Shown here piece after piece: positions 45,350 through 55,325 of a DNA stretch of 64,000 nt (the first letter of the stretch is position 1; every line of letters begins with the position of its first letter). A program made the position numbers and the translations under genes. The stretch is from Thermomonas flagellata. Its GTDB lineage: Bacteria > Pseudomonadota > Gammaproteobacteria > Xanthomonadales > Xanthomonadaceae. The stretch covers positions 1 through 64,000 of the forward strand of contig NZ_JAJOZK010000008.1 of assembly GCF_022419185.1 (NCBI RefSeq). The letters run 5' to 3'. Under the pieces are notes generated by a model that had not been told where the DNA came from, made no database searches, and worked only from the letters and a program-made list of their open reading frames with translations.

Positions 45350-48211
45350 TTACTTGGCCCGGCCGAAGTTCCACTTCGCTTCCAGGTAGTAGGCGCGGCC
45401 CAGCACGTCGAAGTTGCTGCTGTTGTAAGGCGCCCCGCTGGTGCCCGGATACGAGCGCACGTCCATGTTCGGCATCCGGTTGCTGAGGTTGGTCACCATC
45501 AGCGACAGCTTCAGGTCCTCGGTGACGTCGAAGTTGAGGCTGCCGTTGTAGGTGGTGTACGAGCCGATCTTGCCCGCCCCGGCATAGGCATAGCCGGCCG
45601 GAGTGAGGGTGGCGCGGTAGTTCGGGGTCGGACCGATGTAGTTGGCGTACAGCGTGGTGGTCCAGCGCCCGATGTTCCAGCCCACGGCCGCGTTGGCCTT
45701 GTACTTCGGGTCCGTGCTCCAGTACGGGTCGTTCAGCAGATCCACCACCGGGTCGGTCGGGTACTGCTGGAAGTCGTGCTTGAGGTTGCGCGTCCAGTTG
45801 CCGGACAGGTTCAGCTCGCCCCACGCGCCCAGGCCCTGGCGGTAGTTCAGCCCGAGCGACACCGCGTTCAGCGTCTCGCTGGCGATGTTGACCTTCTTCA
45901 CGTCGATCGACTGCACGTTCCCGCTCGGCCCGCGGTGGATCTGGCTCAGCGCGGCCTGGCAGGTGCCGGAGTTGATGTCCAGCGCGCCCAGGCGGCAGTT
46001 GGCCTCGTCCCGCATCAGCTGGTCGACGTTCTGCAGCGCCACCTCGTCCTTGATGTTCCAGTGGTAGTAGTCGGCGCTGACCGAGAACTTGGCGGTCGGC
46101 GCCCACACCATGCCGTAGCTCCACACCGTGGCGTTGATCGGCTTCAGGTCCGGGTTGCCGGACTGCTGGCCGAAGTACTGCAGGCTGGAATAGCGCTGCG
46201 GGCACTGGTCCACGTTGCCGGCGTCGTAGCCGAGCAGGGCGCAGTTGTAGTAGTCGGTGGTGAAGCTATAGAAGCCGCTCACGCCCTGGAACTGGTCGGC
46301 CAGGGTCGGGGCCTTGAACGCGGTGCCGTACTTGCCGCGGAACAGCAGCGACTCGACCGGGCGGAACTCCAGGCCCAGACTGTAGGTCGGCTTGTCGATG
46401 GTGCGGCCGGCCGCGCGGTAGGCATCGTAGCGGGCGGAGGTGGTCACCGTCAGCGACTGCAGCAGCGGCAGGCGCAGCTCGCCGGTGAGCGCATAGCGCG
46501 AGCGCTGGCCGCCGCCGCTGACCGCGGTGGTGCCCCAGATCTGGCCGTTCAGCAGCAGCGGATCGGGGTCGTAGCGCCAGCCCTCGGTGCCGGCCTCGAG
46601 CGCGATCGCCGCGCCGGCGTCGCCGCCCTTGAGCGGGAACAGCGCGCTGTTGGTGAACTGCGCGCGCAGCAGGTTGTCGTAAGTGCTGCTACGCGAGACC
46701 GTGCGGCCCATGAAGCTGTAGAAGTCCGACGGCGACATCAGGGTGTAGAACGCCGCGTAGTTCGGGGTGAACACCGGGTAGGCGCCGTAGTAGGGGTCCA
46801 GCCCCAGCTGCGGGCCCAGCACCTTCTGCTGGAAGTAGTCGTTGATCGGATCGGCCAGGCGCGCCAGGCTGATCTCGTCCAGCTTGTAGTGGGTGCGGCT
46901 GACGCTGACGTCGTAGTCCCAGTTCGAGCCCTCGCTCAGGGTGCCGTTCACGCCGACCGTGATGGCGTACGAGGTGCTCTTGTTCTCCTCCATGGTGTTC
47001 TTCCAGCCGCCCATGTCCTCGGGCGTGAACGCGCGCTGCAGGTTCAGGAAGTCATCCAGGTTCGGGTCGTAGTAGTAGCCCCACTTCACGCTGGTGCCCC
47101 ACCAGGTGTAGCTGGAGCCGATGTGGTACTTCACCTTCTCGTGGTTGAGCAGCACGTCGGCATAGGCCTGGGCGAGGTCGTTCAGCTCGTACGTGGTGTG
47201 CGTATAGAGCTGGATGCCTTCCTTCTGGTTCTTCAGCGTGCGGTAGCCCGGGGTGTAGAACGAGCCGCAGTAGTGGGTGTCGCCGAAGCCCGGGCGGGTC
47301 TGCTTGGCCTCGGTGCCGCCGAAGCCGGCCTGCACGTTGGCGCAGTTGGCAGGATCCAGGAAGTTGTAGCTGGTGAACGGGCTGTACACCAGCCAGTCGC
47401 GGCTGGCGATCGGCGCTGCGCCGTTGTAGGCGTTCTGGTTGAACTGCTTGGTCAGCTCGCGCTGGTAGGCCCACACCGGATCGCTCTTTTCGGCCTGGAT
47501 GCCGACCAGGGTGTTCCAGCGGTTGTCCTTGCTGCTGAAGCTGTCGGCGTAGCTGAGGCGGCCGCTGCGGCCGCCGCCGTCGGCGTAGCCGCCCAGGCGC
47601 GCGGCGAGGACGGCACCGTCCACGTTCTTCTTGAGGATGATGTTGACCACGCCGGCGATCGCGTCGGAGCCGTACAGCGAGGACTGCCCGCCGGGCAGGA
47701 TCTCGATGCGGTCGACCAGGTCCACCGGGATGCCGCTGATGTTGTTGAACACGTCGGTGCCGTTGTACAGCGCCGGGTAGTTCGCCATCGGGCGGCCGTT
47801 GATCAGGTACTTCACGTAGCTCGGCGACAGCCCGAACAGGCTGAGGGTCTCCGCGCCCTGGGTGAACGAGGCCGAGCTCTGGTTGTTCTGCACGCCGCCG
47901 GTGGCGAACGAGCTCTTCTGGAGCACTTCGGCGACCGAATTGAAGCCGCGTGCCTGGATGTCCTCGGCGCTGATCACGGTCAGCGGGGTGGCGGTCTCGA
48001 TCTGGGTCTGCGGGATCAGCGAGCCGGTCACCACGACCTTGTCCAGGTCCTTGGGCTTGCTGTCGGCCTTGTTGGCGGCCTGATCCTTGCTGGTCTGGCC
48101 GGCCTGCGCCGCCTGATCCTGCGCCAGCGCGGCGGCCGGCAGCAGCAGCGCGGCGGCCAGCGCGAGGGTCAGCGGATTGCGGTGCAGTCGGCGGGCAATC
48201 GTGTGGGGCAT
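45350..48211 (-). CDS. TonB-dependent outer-membrane receptor 2
   Basis: This 953-aa receptor has a signal peptide (LTLALAAALLLPAAALAQD), a Gln/Ala/Lys-rich linker and a TonB box DLDKVVVTGS. The plug (about 60-180) has PLTVISAEDIQARGFNSVAE and GQSSLYGSDAIAGVVNIILK, and the beta-barrel ends in AYYLEAKWNFGRAK. Its plug resembles receptor 1 only in general family features, so they are not a recent duplication. SD AGAAGGA precedes ATG 48211; a small CTTGT/ACAAG hairpin (48229-48244) lies in the leader. The ligand is unknown. Confidence 0.93.
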   Translation of the reverse strand: MPHTIARRLHRNPLTLALAAALLLPAAALAQDQAAQAGQTSKDQAANKADSKPKDLDKVVVTGSLIPQTQIETATPLTVISAEDIQARGFNSVAEVLQKSSFATGGVQNNQSSASFTQGAETLSLFGLSPSYVKYLINGRPMANYPALYNGTDVFNNISGIPVDLVDRIEILPGGQSSLYGSDAIAGVVNIILKKNVDGAVLAARLGGYADGGGRSGRLSYADSFSSKDNRWNTLVGIQAEKSDPVWAYQRELTKQFNQNAYNGAAPIASRDWLVYSPFTSYNFLDPANCANVQAGFGGTEAKQTRPGFGDTHYCGSFYTPGYRTLKNQKEGIQLYTHTTYELNDLAQAYADVLLNHEKVKYHIGSSYTWWGTSVKWGYYYDPNLDDFLNLQRAFTPEDMGGWKNTMEENKSTSYAITVGVNGTLSEGSNWDYDVSVSRTHYKLDEISLARLADPINDYFQQKVLGPQLGLDPYYGAYPVFTPNYAAFYTLMSPSDFYSFMGRTVSRSSTYDNLLRAQFTNSALFPLKGGDAGAAIALEAGTEGWRYDPDPLLLNGQIWGTTAVSGGGQRSRYALTGELRLPLLQSLTVTTSARYDAYRAAGRTIDKPTYSLGLEFRPVESLLFRGKYGTAFKAPTLADQFQGVSGFYSFTTDYYNCALLGYDAGNVDQCPQRYSSLQYFGQQSGNPDLKPINATVWSYGMVWAPTAKFSVSADYYHWNIKDEVALQNVDQLMRDEANCRLGALDINSGTCQAALSQIHRGPSGNVQSIDVKKVNIASETLNAVSLGLNYRQGLGAWGELNLSGNWTRNLKHDFQQYPTDPVVDLLNDPYWSTDPKYKANAAVGWNIGRWTTTLYANYIGPTPNYRATLTPAGYAYAGAGKIGSYTTYNGSLNFDVTEDLKLSLMVTNLSNRMPNMDVRSYPGTSGAPYNSSNFDVLGRAYYLEAKWNFGRAK

Positions 48212-48617
48212 GGGGGAATCCTTCTGTTCTTGTGAAAAGACAAGGGCCACATGCATGGCGCCCGCGCGAAACGGACACTGCATGTAGCCCCCACGGCACC
48301 GTAACAAGAACTTAACCGTGCCGCCAACCCATGCCGTTCCACATGTCGCGTGCGATGGCGCGCAATGGCATGCGTTTCAGTGCAGGTTCACCGACGTCAA
48401 CGCGATTTTCATCGCATGCCAGCCTGACGGCGCGAGCTGGCGCGCGCCGGTTGCCGCGTCGCGATGCAAGCGCTGGTGCGGGTTGCGCGGGATTCGCGCG
48501 GACGCGTGTGCGGTTGGATGTGCTCGCAGTGCAGCGTGTGCTGTGGCGTTCTGACCGATATGCGACGCGCGGTGTCAAGTGCCGACGGTTGCCGCCGCCG
48601 CGTCGCGCTGCGGCCAT
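48212..48617. other. 406-bp intergenic region upstream of TonB receptor 2
   Basis: This gap lies between the receptor start and the end of the LysR gene, both on the minus strand. It contains the receptor leader, with its SD and a short hairpin at 48229-48244. No convincing gene was found: the open frames have mixed codon use and no domains. A TTGTTA hexamer (minus strand, 48302-48307) might be a -35, but its partner is poor. The base composition is less GC-rich than the flanks, as expected for regulatory DNA. Confidence 0.5.
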
Positions 48618-49586
48618 TCAGTCGGCGTCGTCGCGCGCATGTGCGATCGCCGGCGCGCCCAGCAGCGCCTCGTCCTGCGCGCGCAGGAACGGCTCGGCCT
48701 CGCTCAGCATGAAGTAGCGGAACGCCTCCGCCGCCGGCGAGAGCACCTTGGACAGCCGGTGTACCAGGTTCCAGGTGCGCACCACCGGGGTGCCCTCGAC
48801 GTCGAGGATCCGCAGCAGGCCGGTGCGCAGCTCCAGCCCGAGGGTATGCAGCGAGAGGAAGCTGATGCCCATGCCGGCGATCACCGCCTGCTTGATGATC
48901 TCGTTGCTGGGCATCTCCATCGCCAGGTGCGGCTCGATCCGGCGCGCCTCGAAGTAGTCCTCCATCACCTTGCGGGTACCGGAGCCCGGCTCGCGCGCCA
49001 GGCACGGCCAGTGCGCCAGCGCGCGCGGGGTGACCGGCTCGCCGCTGGTCGCCAGCGGGTGCCCGGCGCCGGCGATGAACACCAGCGGGTGCGCGGCGAA
49101 GGGCTCGGAGCGGGTGGCCAGCTCGCGCGGCGGGCGGCCCATGATCGCCAGGTCGATCTCGTTGGCAGCCAGCATCGCCACCAGCTGCTCGCGGTTGCCG
49201 CCGATGCGCATGCGCAGCTCGACGCCAGGATGCGCTTCGCGGAAGCGGGCCAGCAGTTGCGGCACGAAGTACTTGGCGGTGCCGACCAGGCCGATGCTGA
49301 GCAGGCCGCTGTCGGCGCCGCGGAAGCGTGCCATCGCATCCTCGGCGTCCTTGACCGTGGCCAGGATCCTGCGGACGTGGAAGGTGAGGTACTCGCCGGC
49401 GGTGGTCAGCGAGACCTGGCGTCCGCGCCGGACCAGCAGCTGCAGCCCGAGCAGGGTCTCCAACTCCTTGATCTGCATGGTGACCGCCGGCGGGGTCAGG
49501 TGCAGGGCCTCGGCCGCGCGCACGAAGCTGAGGTGGCGGGCGACCTCGGCGAAGGTACGCAGCTGGCGCAGGGTCAGGCCCTTCAT
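48618..49586 (-). CDS. cbbR: LysR-type regulator, CbbR-like
   Basis: This 322-aa LysR protein has an N-terminal winged HTH ([35 protein letters not shown]) and a periplasmic-binding-like effector domain (about 90-300). It resembles CbbR, which activates Calvin-cycle operons in response to metabolites such as NADPH or phosphorylated sugars. It is divergent from fbp-prk-tkt-gph-cbbY-fba, the classic cbbR position. TATGAT (49600-49605, minus strand) is a likely -10, and it lies between two LysR-type sites, which suggests autoregulation. Confidence 0.85.
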   Translation of the reverse strand: MKGLTLRQLRTFAEVARHLSFVRAAEALHLTPPAVTMQIKELETLLGLQLLVRRGRQVSLTTAGEYLTFHVRRILATVKDAEDAMARFRGADSGLLSIGLVGTAKYFVPQLLARFREAHPGVELRMRIGGNREQLVAMLAANEIDLAIMGRPPRELATRSEPFAAHPLVFIAGAGHPLATSGEPVTPRALAHWPCLAREPGSGTRKVMEDYFEARRIEPHLAMEMPSNEIIKQAVIAGMGISFLSLHTLGLELRTGLLRILDVEGTPVVRTWNLVHRLSKVLSPAAEAFRYFMLSEAEPFLRAQDEALLGAPAIAHARDDAD

Positions 49587-49600
49587 TCAGAAGCCCTGAA
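49586..49600. promoter_or_regulatory. LysR-type site 1 (TTCA-N7-TGAA)
   Basis: TTCAGAAGCCCTGAA is an inverted repeat with the T-N11-A core and fits the published CbbR pattern TNA-N7/8-TNA. Its first base is the first base of the cbbR ATG. Its centre (49593) would be near -65 for the predicted fbp start, the usual place of the LysR recognition site. Confidence 0.65.
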
Positions 49601-49607
49601 TCATAGG

Positions 49608-49622
49608 TTCATACGAATTGAA
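49608..49622. promoter_or_regulatory. LysR-type site 2 (TTCA-N7-TGAA)
   Basis: TTCATACGAATTGAA repeats the same 15-bp pattern. Its centre is 22 bp from that of site 1, about two helical turns, and abuts the predicted -35 of fbp. It would be the activation site. Confidence 0.65.
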
Positions 49623-49651
49623 TTTACCTTATTCGAGGCCCGCAGTAGGGT
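49623..49651 (+). promoter_or_regulatory. Predicted promoter of the cbb operon
   Basis: TTTACC (49623-49628), a 17-nt spacer and TAGGGT (49646-49651) lie directly after LysR site 2. The -10 is weak (3/6), as expected for an activator-dependent promoter. The leader to fbp would be about 120 nt. Confidence 0.4.
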
Positions 49652-49778
49652 CGGCGATAGGCCCGGCATGACGCCCCTCCCGGGGCGGCGGCCGATGCGG
49701 CAGCCGGGGCAGGGGTCATCGGGGATCGCAGGGCGCGGGCGGGCCGTGCACCGGTTCCCCATCGCAGCGAGGCCAGCC

Positions 49779-50855
49779 ATGCCGGTGTCCACCCGCCACA
49801 CCCTCACTCAATACCTGATCGACCAGCGCCGCCGTTTCCCCTCGGCCAGCGGCGATCTCAACGGGCTGATCCTGGACGTGGCGATCGCCTGCAAGACGAT
49901 CGCCCGCGAGGTCGCCTCCGGCGCGCTGGCGGAACTGCCGGCGGCCGGCGAGGTGAACGTGCAGGGCGAGGCGCAGAAGCCGCTGGACGTGGCCAGCAAC
50001 GAGGTGTTTCTGCGCCAGACCGAGTGGTCGGGGCATCTGGCGGGGATGGCGTCGGAGGAGATGGACGCGCCCTACCAGATCCCGGCCGGCTATCCGCGCG
50101 GCAAGTACCTGCTGGTGTTCGATCCGCTGGACGGGTCCTCCAACATCGATGTGAACGTCAGCGTCGGCAGCATCTTCTCGATCCTGCGCGCGCCCGACGA
50201 CGTGGTCGCCAGCGGGCGGGACGTGACCGAGGCCGATTTCCTGCAGCCCGGGCATACGCAGGTGGCGGCCGGCTATGCCATCTACGGGCCGAGCACGATG
50301 TTGGTGCTGACGGTCGGCAACGGCGTGGCCGGCTTCACCCTGGATCCGAACATCGGCGAGTTCCGGCTCACCCACCCGGACATGCGCGTCCGCCCGGATA
50401 CCCAGGAGTTCGCGATCAACAGCTCCAACAGCCGCTTCTGGGAGCCACCGGTCAAGCGCTACGTGGACGAATGCCTGGCCGGCCGCAGCGGGCCGCGCGG
50501 CAAGGACTTCAACATGCGCTGGATCGCCTCGATGGTGGCCGAAGCGCACCGCATCCTGATGCGCGGGGGGGTGTTCCTGTACCCGCGCGACAACAAGGAT
50601 CCATCCAAGCCGGGGCGCCTGCGCCTGCTCTACGAGGCCAACCCGATCGCGTTCCTGATGGAGCAGGCCGGCGGCCTGTGCAGCACCGGCCGTCAGCCGA
50701 TGCTGGGCATCCAGCCGCGGGAGCTGCACCAGCGCATCGGGGTGGTGTTCGGCTCGCGCAACGAGGTCGAGCGCATCCAGCGCTACCACACCGATCCCGC
50801 CTCGCGCGAACTGCCCGAGCCGCTGTTCGCCGAGCGCGGCCTGTTCCGCGATTGA
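49779..50855 (+). CDS. cbbF: Fructose-1,6-bisphosphatase class I (CbbF)
   Basis: This 358-aa enzyme dephosphorylates fructose-1,6-bisphosphate in gluconeogenesis and the Calvin cycle. The active-site block is DPLDGSSN at 115-122, with [18 protein letters not shown] around it, and GGVFLYPRD later. ATG 49779 ([14 protein letters not shown]) matches the family N-terminus; an earlier in-frame ATG at about 49669 would add Arg/Pro-rich residues. It is the first gene of a six-gene cbb-type operon; prk follows 24 bp later. Confidence 0.95.
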   Translation: MPVSTRHTLTQYLIDQRRRFPSASGDLNGLILDVAIACKTIAREVASGALAELPAAGEVNVQGEAQKPLDVASNEVFLRQTEWSGHLAGMASEEMDAPYQIPAGYPRGKYLLVFDPLDGSSNIDVNVSVGSIFSILRAPDDVVASGRDVTEADFLQPGHTQVAAGYAIYGPSTMLVLTVGNGVAGFTLDPNIGEFRLTHPDMRVRPDTQEFAINSSNSRFWEPPVKRYVDECLAGRSGPRGKDFNMRWIASMVAEAHRILMRGGVFLYPRDNKDPSKPGRLRLLYEANPIAFLMEQAGGLCSTGRQPMLGIQPRELHQRIGVVFGSRNEVERIQRYHTDPASRELPEPLFAERGLFRD

Positions 50856-50879
50856 GCCTGCGACCGCCCGGAGCCTGAC

Positions 50880-51764
50880 ATGTCCGAACGCCATCCCATC
50901 ATCGCGATCACCGGCTCCTCCGGGGCCGGCACCACCTCGGTCACCCGTACCTTCCAGGCCATTTTCCGGCGCGAGTCGATCAAGGCGGCGATCATCGAGG
51001 GCGACAGCTTCCACCGCTACGACCGCGCCGAGATGAAGGAGAAGATGGCCGAGGCCGAACGCAACGGCAACCGCCACTTCAGCCACTTCGGGCCGGAGAA
51101 CAACCTGTTCGCGGAGCTGGAGGCGCTGTTCCGCACCTACGCGGAGACCGGGACCGGGCGCTGCCGCAAGTACCTGCACGACCACGAAGAGGCCAAGCCC
51201 TACGGCCAGCCGCCCGGCACCTTCACTCCGTGGGAGGACCTGCCGGCGGACACCGACCTGTTGTTCTACGAGGGCCTGCACGGCGCGGTGGTGACCCCGG
51301 AGGTCAACGTGGCGCGGCACGCCGACCTGCTGATCGGGGTGGTGCCGGTGATCAACCTGGAATGGATCCAGAAGCTGTGGCGCGACAAGAAGCAGCGCGG
51401 CTACAGCACCGAGGCGGTGACCGACACCATCCTGCGGCGGATGCCCGACTACGTGAACTACATCTGCCCGCAGTTCACCCAGACCCACGTCAACTTCCAG
51501 CGGGTGCCGTGCGTGGACACCAGCAACCCGTTCATCGCGCGCGACATCCCCACCGCAGACGAGAGCATCTGCGTGATCCGCTTCCGCAACCCGAAGGGCA
51601 TCGACTTCCCCTACCTGCTCAACATGATCCACGACTCGTGGATGTCGCGCGCCAACACCATCGTGGTGCCCGGCGGCAAGATGGAGCTGGCGATGCAGCT
51701 GATCTTCACCCCGTTCATCGCGCGCATGATGGAGCGCCGCCGGCGCGCGCTGGGGGCGCTGTGA
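50880..51764 (+). CDS. cbbP: Phosphoribulokinase
   Basis: PRK phosphorylates ribulose-5-phosphate to ribulose-1,5-bisphosphate, the RuBisCO substrate, and is diagnostic for the Calvin cycle. The 294-aa protein is of the proteobacterial type. The P-loop is GSSGAGTTS at 12-20. [26 protein letters not shown] and [20 protein letters not shown] match the family. GTGA overlap couples it to the transketolase. The octameric proteobacterial PRKs are usually activated by NADH rather than by thioredoxin. Confidence 0.96.
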   Translation: MSERHPIIAITGSSGAGTTSVTRTFQAIFRRESIKAAIIEGDSFHRYDRAEMKEKMAEAERNGNRHFSHFGPENNLFAELEALFRTYAETGTGRCRKYLHDHEEAKPYGQPPGTFTPWEDLPADTDLLFYEGLHGAVVTPEVNVARHADLLIGVVPVINLEWIQKLWRDKKQRGYSTEAVTDTILRRMPDYVNYICPQFTQTHVNFQRVPCVDTSNPFIARDIPTADESICVIRFRNPKGIDFPYLLNMIHDSWMSRANTIVVPGGKMELAMQLIFTPFIARMMERRRRALGAL

Positions 51765-53824
51765 GCGCGCCGGCGACGCAGGCCGCGCCCGCCGCCGCGG
51801 AGCCGGGCCCGCGCGCACTGGCCGATGCGCTGCGCATGCTGGCGGTGGACGCGGTCGAGCGCGCGCGTTCCGGGCATCCGGGCGCGCCGATGGGCATGGC
51901 CGACATCGCCTGCGTGCTGTGGCGGCAGTTCCTGCGCCACGACCCGGCCGACCCGCGCTGGCCCGACCGCGACCGCTTCGTGCTCTCCAACGGCCACGGC
52001 TCGATGCTGCTGTACGCGCTGCTGCACCTGACCGGCTACGACCTGCCGATGGCGGAGCTGCAGGCGTTCCGGCAGCTGCACAGCCGCACTCCCGGCCACC
52101 CGGAATACGGCGTCACCCCGGGGGTGGAGACCACCACCGGCCCGCTCGGGCAGGGCCTGGCGAACGCGGTCGGGATGGCGCTGGCGGAGAAGCTGCTCGC
52201 GGCCGAGTTCAACCGCGACGGCCACGCCATCGTCGACCACCACACCTATGTGTTCGCCGGCGACGGCTGCCTGATGGAGGGCATCAGCCACGAGGTGGCC
52301 TCGCTCGCCGGCACCCTGCGCCTGTCCAAGCTGGTGGTGTTCTACGACGACAACGGCATCTCGATCGACGGCCACGTCGCCGACTGGTTCGCGGACGACA
52401 CCCCGGCCCGGTTCGAAGCCCAGGGCTGGCATGTCCTGCGCGGCGTGGACGGGCACGATGCGGCCGCGGTCGAGGCCGCGCTGCGCGCGGCGCTGGCGCA
52501 GTCGCGCGCGCCGGACGGCAAGCCCAGCCTGATCTGCTGCCGCACCGTGATCGGCCAGGGCGCGCCGAACAAGGCCGGCAGCCACGACGTGCACGGCGCG
52601 CCGCTGGGCGCGCAGGAGGTCGCCGCCACGCGCGCCGCGCTCGGCTGGGACGCCCCGCCCTTCGTGGTGCCCGAGGCGATCGCGCGCGCCTGGGACGCGC
52701 GCGCGCGCGGCGCCGCGCAGTCGGCCGCGTGGCGGGCGGCATTCGCACGCTACCGCGCGGCGCATCCGGCGCTGGCCGCCGAGTTCGAGCGGCGCATGGC
52801 CGGCGACCTGCCGCCCGACTGGGCGGCGCAGGCGGAGGCGCGCATCCTGGCGATGGCGGCCGGGGCCGGTGCGGTCGCCACCCGCCGCGCCAGCCAACTC
52901 GCGCTGGACGCGCTGGCGCCGCTGCTGCCGGAGTTGTTCGGCGGCAGCGCCGACCTGACCGCCTCCAACCTGACCAACTTCAAAGGCTGCGTGAGCGCCG
53001 GACGCGACCGGCCCGGCAACCACCTGTCCTACGGCGTGCGCGAGTTCGGGATGGCGGCGATGATGAACGGCATCGCCCTGCACGGCGGCTTGCTGCCCTA
53101 CGGCGGCACCTTCCTGACCTTTTCCGACTACAGCCGCAACGCCCTGCGCATGGCCGCGCTGATGCGCCTGCGGGTGGTCCACGTGTTCACCCACGACAGC
53201 ATCGGCCTCGGCGAGGACGGCCCGACCCACCAGAGCGTGGAGCACGTGCCCAGCCTGCGCCTGATCCCGCAGTTCGACGTCTGGCGCCCGGCCGATGCGC
53301 TGGAGACCGGGGTCGCGTGGATGCACGCGATCGAACGCCGGGACGGGCCGAGCGCGCTGTGCCTGTCGCGCCAGGCCTTGCCGGCCCTGCCGGCGGACCC
53401 GGCGCGGCTGGCGGCGGCGCGCCGCGGCGGCTACGTGCTGGCGGACGCCGAGGATGCGCGCGCGGTGCTGCTGGCGACCGGCTCCGAGGTCGGGCTGGCG
53501 CTGCAGGCGCGCGACCTGCTCGCGGCCGACGGCATCCCGGTGCGGGTGGTGTCGATGCCCTCGACCAGCGTATTCGACCGCCAGGACCGCGCCTGGCGCG
53601 AGGCGGTGCTGCCGCGCCGGCTGCCGGTGGTGGCGATCGAGGCCGCGCACCCGGACCTGTGGCACAAGTACGTTGGCCGCGACGGCTGCGTAATCGGCCT
53701 CGACCGCTTCGGCGAGTCGGCGCCCGCGGCCGAGCTGTTCCGGCATTTCGGGTTCACCCCGGAGCGGGTGCGCGATGCGGTGCGCGCGCTGCTCGGGCTG
53801 GCGGAAGCGGAGGCGGAGGCATGA
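51761..53824 (+). CDS. cbbT: Transketolase
   Basis: This thiamine-diphosphate enzyme moves two-carbon units in the Calvin and pentose-phosphate pathways. The 687-aa protein has [20 protein letters not shown], the ThDP motif [18 protein letters not shown] and [15 protein letters not shown]. The pyrimidine domain has [20 protein letters not shown] and [21 protein letters not shown] 51761 overlaps the prk stop; no ATG fits better. A housekeeping tkt may exist elsewhere. Confidence 0.95.
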   Translation: MSAPATQAAPAAAEPGPRALADALRMLAVDAVERARSGHPGAPMGMADIACVLWRQFLRHDPADPRWPDRDRFVLSNGHGSMLLYALLHLTGYDLPMAELQAFRQLHSRTPGHPEYGVTPGVETTTGPLGQGLANAVGMALAEKLLAAEFNRDGHAIVDHHTYVFAGDGCLMEGISHEVASLAGTLRLSKLVVFYDDNGISIDGHVADWFADDTPARFEAQGWHVLRGVDGHDAAAVEAALRAALAQSRAPDGKPSLICCRTVIGQGAPNKAGSHDVHGAPLGAQEVAATRAALGWDAPPFVVPEAIARAWDARARGAAQSAAWRAAFARYRAAHPALAAEFERRMAGDLPPDWAAQAEARILAMAAGAGAVATRRASQLALDALAPLLPELFGGSADLTASNLTNFKGCVSAGRDRPGNHLSYGVREFGMAAMMNGIALHGGLLPYGGTFLTFSDYSRNALRMAALMRLRVVHVFTHDSIGLGEDGPTHQSVEHVPSLRLIPQFDVWRPADALETGVAWMHAIERRDGPSALCLSRQALPALPADPARLAAARRGGYVLADAEDARAVLLATGSEVGLALQARDLLAADGIPVRVVSMPSTSVFDRQDRAWREAVLPRRLPVVAIEAAHPDLWHKYVGRDGCVIGLDRFGESAPAAELFRHFGFTPERVRDAVRALLGLAEAEAEA

Positions 53825-54522
53825 ACTGCGGCTTCGATCTCATCCTGTTCGACCTCGACGGCACCCTGGTGGACAGCGCGCCGGAGATCGCCGACGCGGT
53901 CAACGACACCCTGCAGGAGCTGGGCCTGCCGGCGCAGCCGCCGGCGCAGGTGCAGGCCTGGATCGGGCATGGCACTGGGGTGCTGCTGCTGCGCGCGCTG
54001 GCGGCCGGCTGGGGCCTGCCGCTGGAGGCGGTGCGCGCGGACCCGCGCCTGCCGGCGGTCGCGGCGCGTTTCCAGCACCACTACGCCGCCCGCTGCGGCA
54101 GCCGCAGCCGGGTCTATCCCGGCGCGCGCGAGCTGCTGCAGGCGCTGCGCGCGGACGGCGTGCGGCTGGCGGTGCTGACCAACAAGGAAGGGCGTTACAC
54201 CCATGCGCTGCTGGCCGCGCACGGGCTGCGCCCGCTGCTGGACCTGGTGGTCAGCGGCGACACCCTGCCGGTGCGCAAGCCGGACCCGGCGGTGGCGCGG
54301 CACTGCCTGGACTGGTTCAGCGTCAGCCCGTACCGCGCGCTGCTGGTCGGCGATTCGGCGATCGACGCGGCCACCGCGCGCAACGCCGGGATCGCCTGCT
54401 GGCTGCTGCCGCACGGCTACAACGGCGGGGTGCCGGTCGCGGACGCGCGGCCGGACGCGGTGGTCGCGGACTTTCCCGCACTGCAGGCGCGCCTGCTGCC
54501 GGAGGTGGCGCTGCACGCATGA
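53821..54522 (+). CDS. cbbZ: Phosphoglycolate phosphatase (CbbZ/Gph)
   Basis: This HAD phosphatase hydrolyses 2-phosphoglycolate, the product of RuBisCO oxygenation. The 233-aa protein has Asp11 and Asp13 in [16 protein letters not shown], the motif II region VLTNKEG, Lys in [11 protein letters not shown] and the motif IV Asp in [17 protein letters not shown]. It overlaps tkt by 4 bp (ATGA) and the CbbY gene by 4 bp. Its presence in this operon suggests a working RuBisCO elsewhere in the genome. Confidence 0.92.
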   Translation: MNCGFDLILFDLDGTLVDSAPEIADAVNDTLQELGLPAQPPAQVQAWIGHGTGVLLLRALAAGWGLPLEAVRADPRLPAVAARFQHHYAARCGSRSRVYPGARELLQALRADGVRLAVLTNKEGRYTHALLAAHGLRPLLDLVVSGDTLPVRKPDPAVARHCLDWFSVSPYRALLVGDSAIDAATARNAGIACWLLPHGYNGGVPVADARPDAVVADFPALQARLLPEVALHA

Positions 54523-55325
54523 GCCGGCTGCGGGCGCTGCTGTGGGATGTCGATGGCACCCTCGCGGAGACCGAGGCGGAGGGTCACCGGGTCGCGTTCA
54601 ACGCCGCCTTCGCCGCGCATGGGCTGCCCTGGCATTGGGACGACGCGCGCTACGGCCGGCTGCTCGCGGTCACCGGCGGGCGCGAGCGCCTGCTGCACGA
54701 CATGCAGGCGCGCGCGGACGCGCCGGCCGACCCGGCGGCGCGCGCGGCGCTGGCGGCGCAGCTGCATGCGACCAAGAACCGCCTATACGCCGAGCGCGTG
54801 CGCGCGCCCGGCATCCCGCTGCGGCCCGGGGTCGCGGCGCTGATCGCCGCCGCTGCCGCGCGCGGCTGGCGCCAGGCGATCGCGACCACCACCAGCCGCG
54901 CCAATCTGGATACGCTGCTGCGCGCGCATTTCGGTGCCGACTGGGCGCGGCGCTTCGACGCAGTGGTGTGCGGCGAGGACGTGGCGCGCAAGAAGCCCGA
55001 CCCGGAGGTGTACCGGATCGCGCTGGCGCGCCTGCGGTTGCCCGCGGACGCGGCGCTGGCGATCGAGGACGCCCCGCCGGGCGTCGCCGCCGCGCGCGCG
55101 GCCGGGATCGCGGTGGTCGTCACCCGCAGCCGCTATTTCGCCGACGCGCCGGTGCCCGGTGCCTGCGCGGTCGGTCCCGGCCTGCACACCCGCGCCGGCT
55201 GGACACCGCCAGCCGCCGGCGGCCGCGAGGGCGCGGTCGACCTGGACGATCTTGCGGCCTGGCATGCCGCCGCCTCCCTTCCCGAACCTGCCACCGCCAC
55301 CCACGGAGCCCCGCCATGGCCCTGA
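54519..55325 (+). CDS. cbbY: HAD hydrolase of the CbbY family
   Basis: CbbY proteins dephosphorylate xylulose-1,5-bisphosphate, an inhibitor that RuBisCO makes by misprotonation. The 268-aa protein starts [20 protein letters not shown] (Asp10, Asp12), the CbbY signature, and carries [22 protein letters not shown] and [16 protein letters not shown]. It overlaps both neighbours: cbbZ by 4 bp and fba by 10 bp. This is more typical of cbbLS-linked operons than of sugar metabolism. Confidence 0.93.
   Translation: MSRLRALLWDVDGTLAETEAEGHRVAFNAAFAAHGLPWHWDDARYGRLLAVTGGRERLLHDMQARADAPADPAARAALAAQLHATKNRLYAERVRAPGIPLRPGVAALIAAAAARGWRQAIATTTSRANLDTLLRAHFGADWARRFDAVVCGEDVARKKPDPEVYRIALARLRLPADAALAIEDAPPGVAAARAAGIAVVVTRSRYFADAPVPGACAVGPGLHTRAGWTPPAAGGREGAVDLDDLAAWHAAASLPEPATATHGAPPWP

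Noticed and set aside
38390-48211. Lasso-peptide or other RiPP cluster (TonB receptor plus S9 isopeptidase-like enzyme)
   Set aside because: No precursor peptide, leader protease, RRE protein or asparagine-synthetase-like cyclase is present in or near the module, and the S9 enzyme has no specific lasso-isopeptidase feature that I can recognise.
48312-48617. Small Arg-rich protein frame in the gap before TonB receptor 2
   Set aside because: Codon third positions are mixed, no ribosome site or domain is seen, and the region is better explained as receptor promoter and leader DNA.
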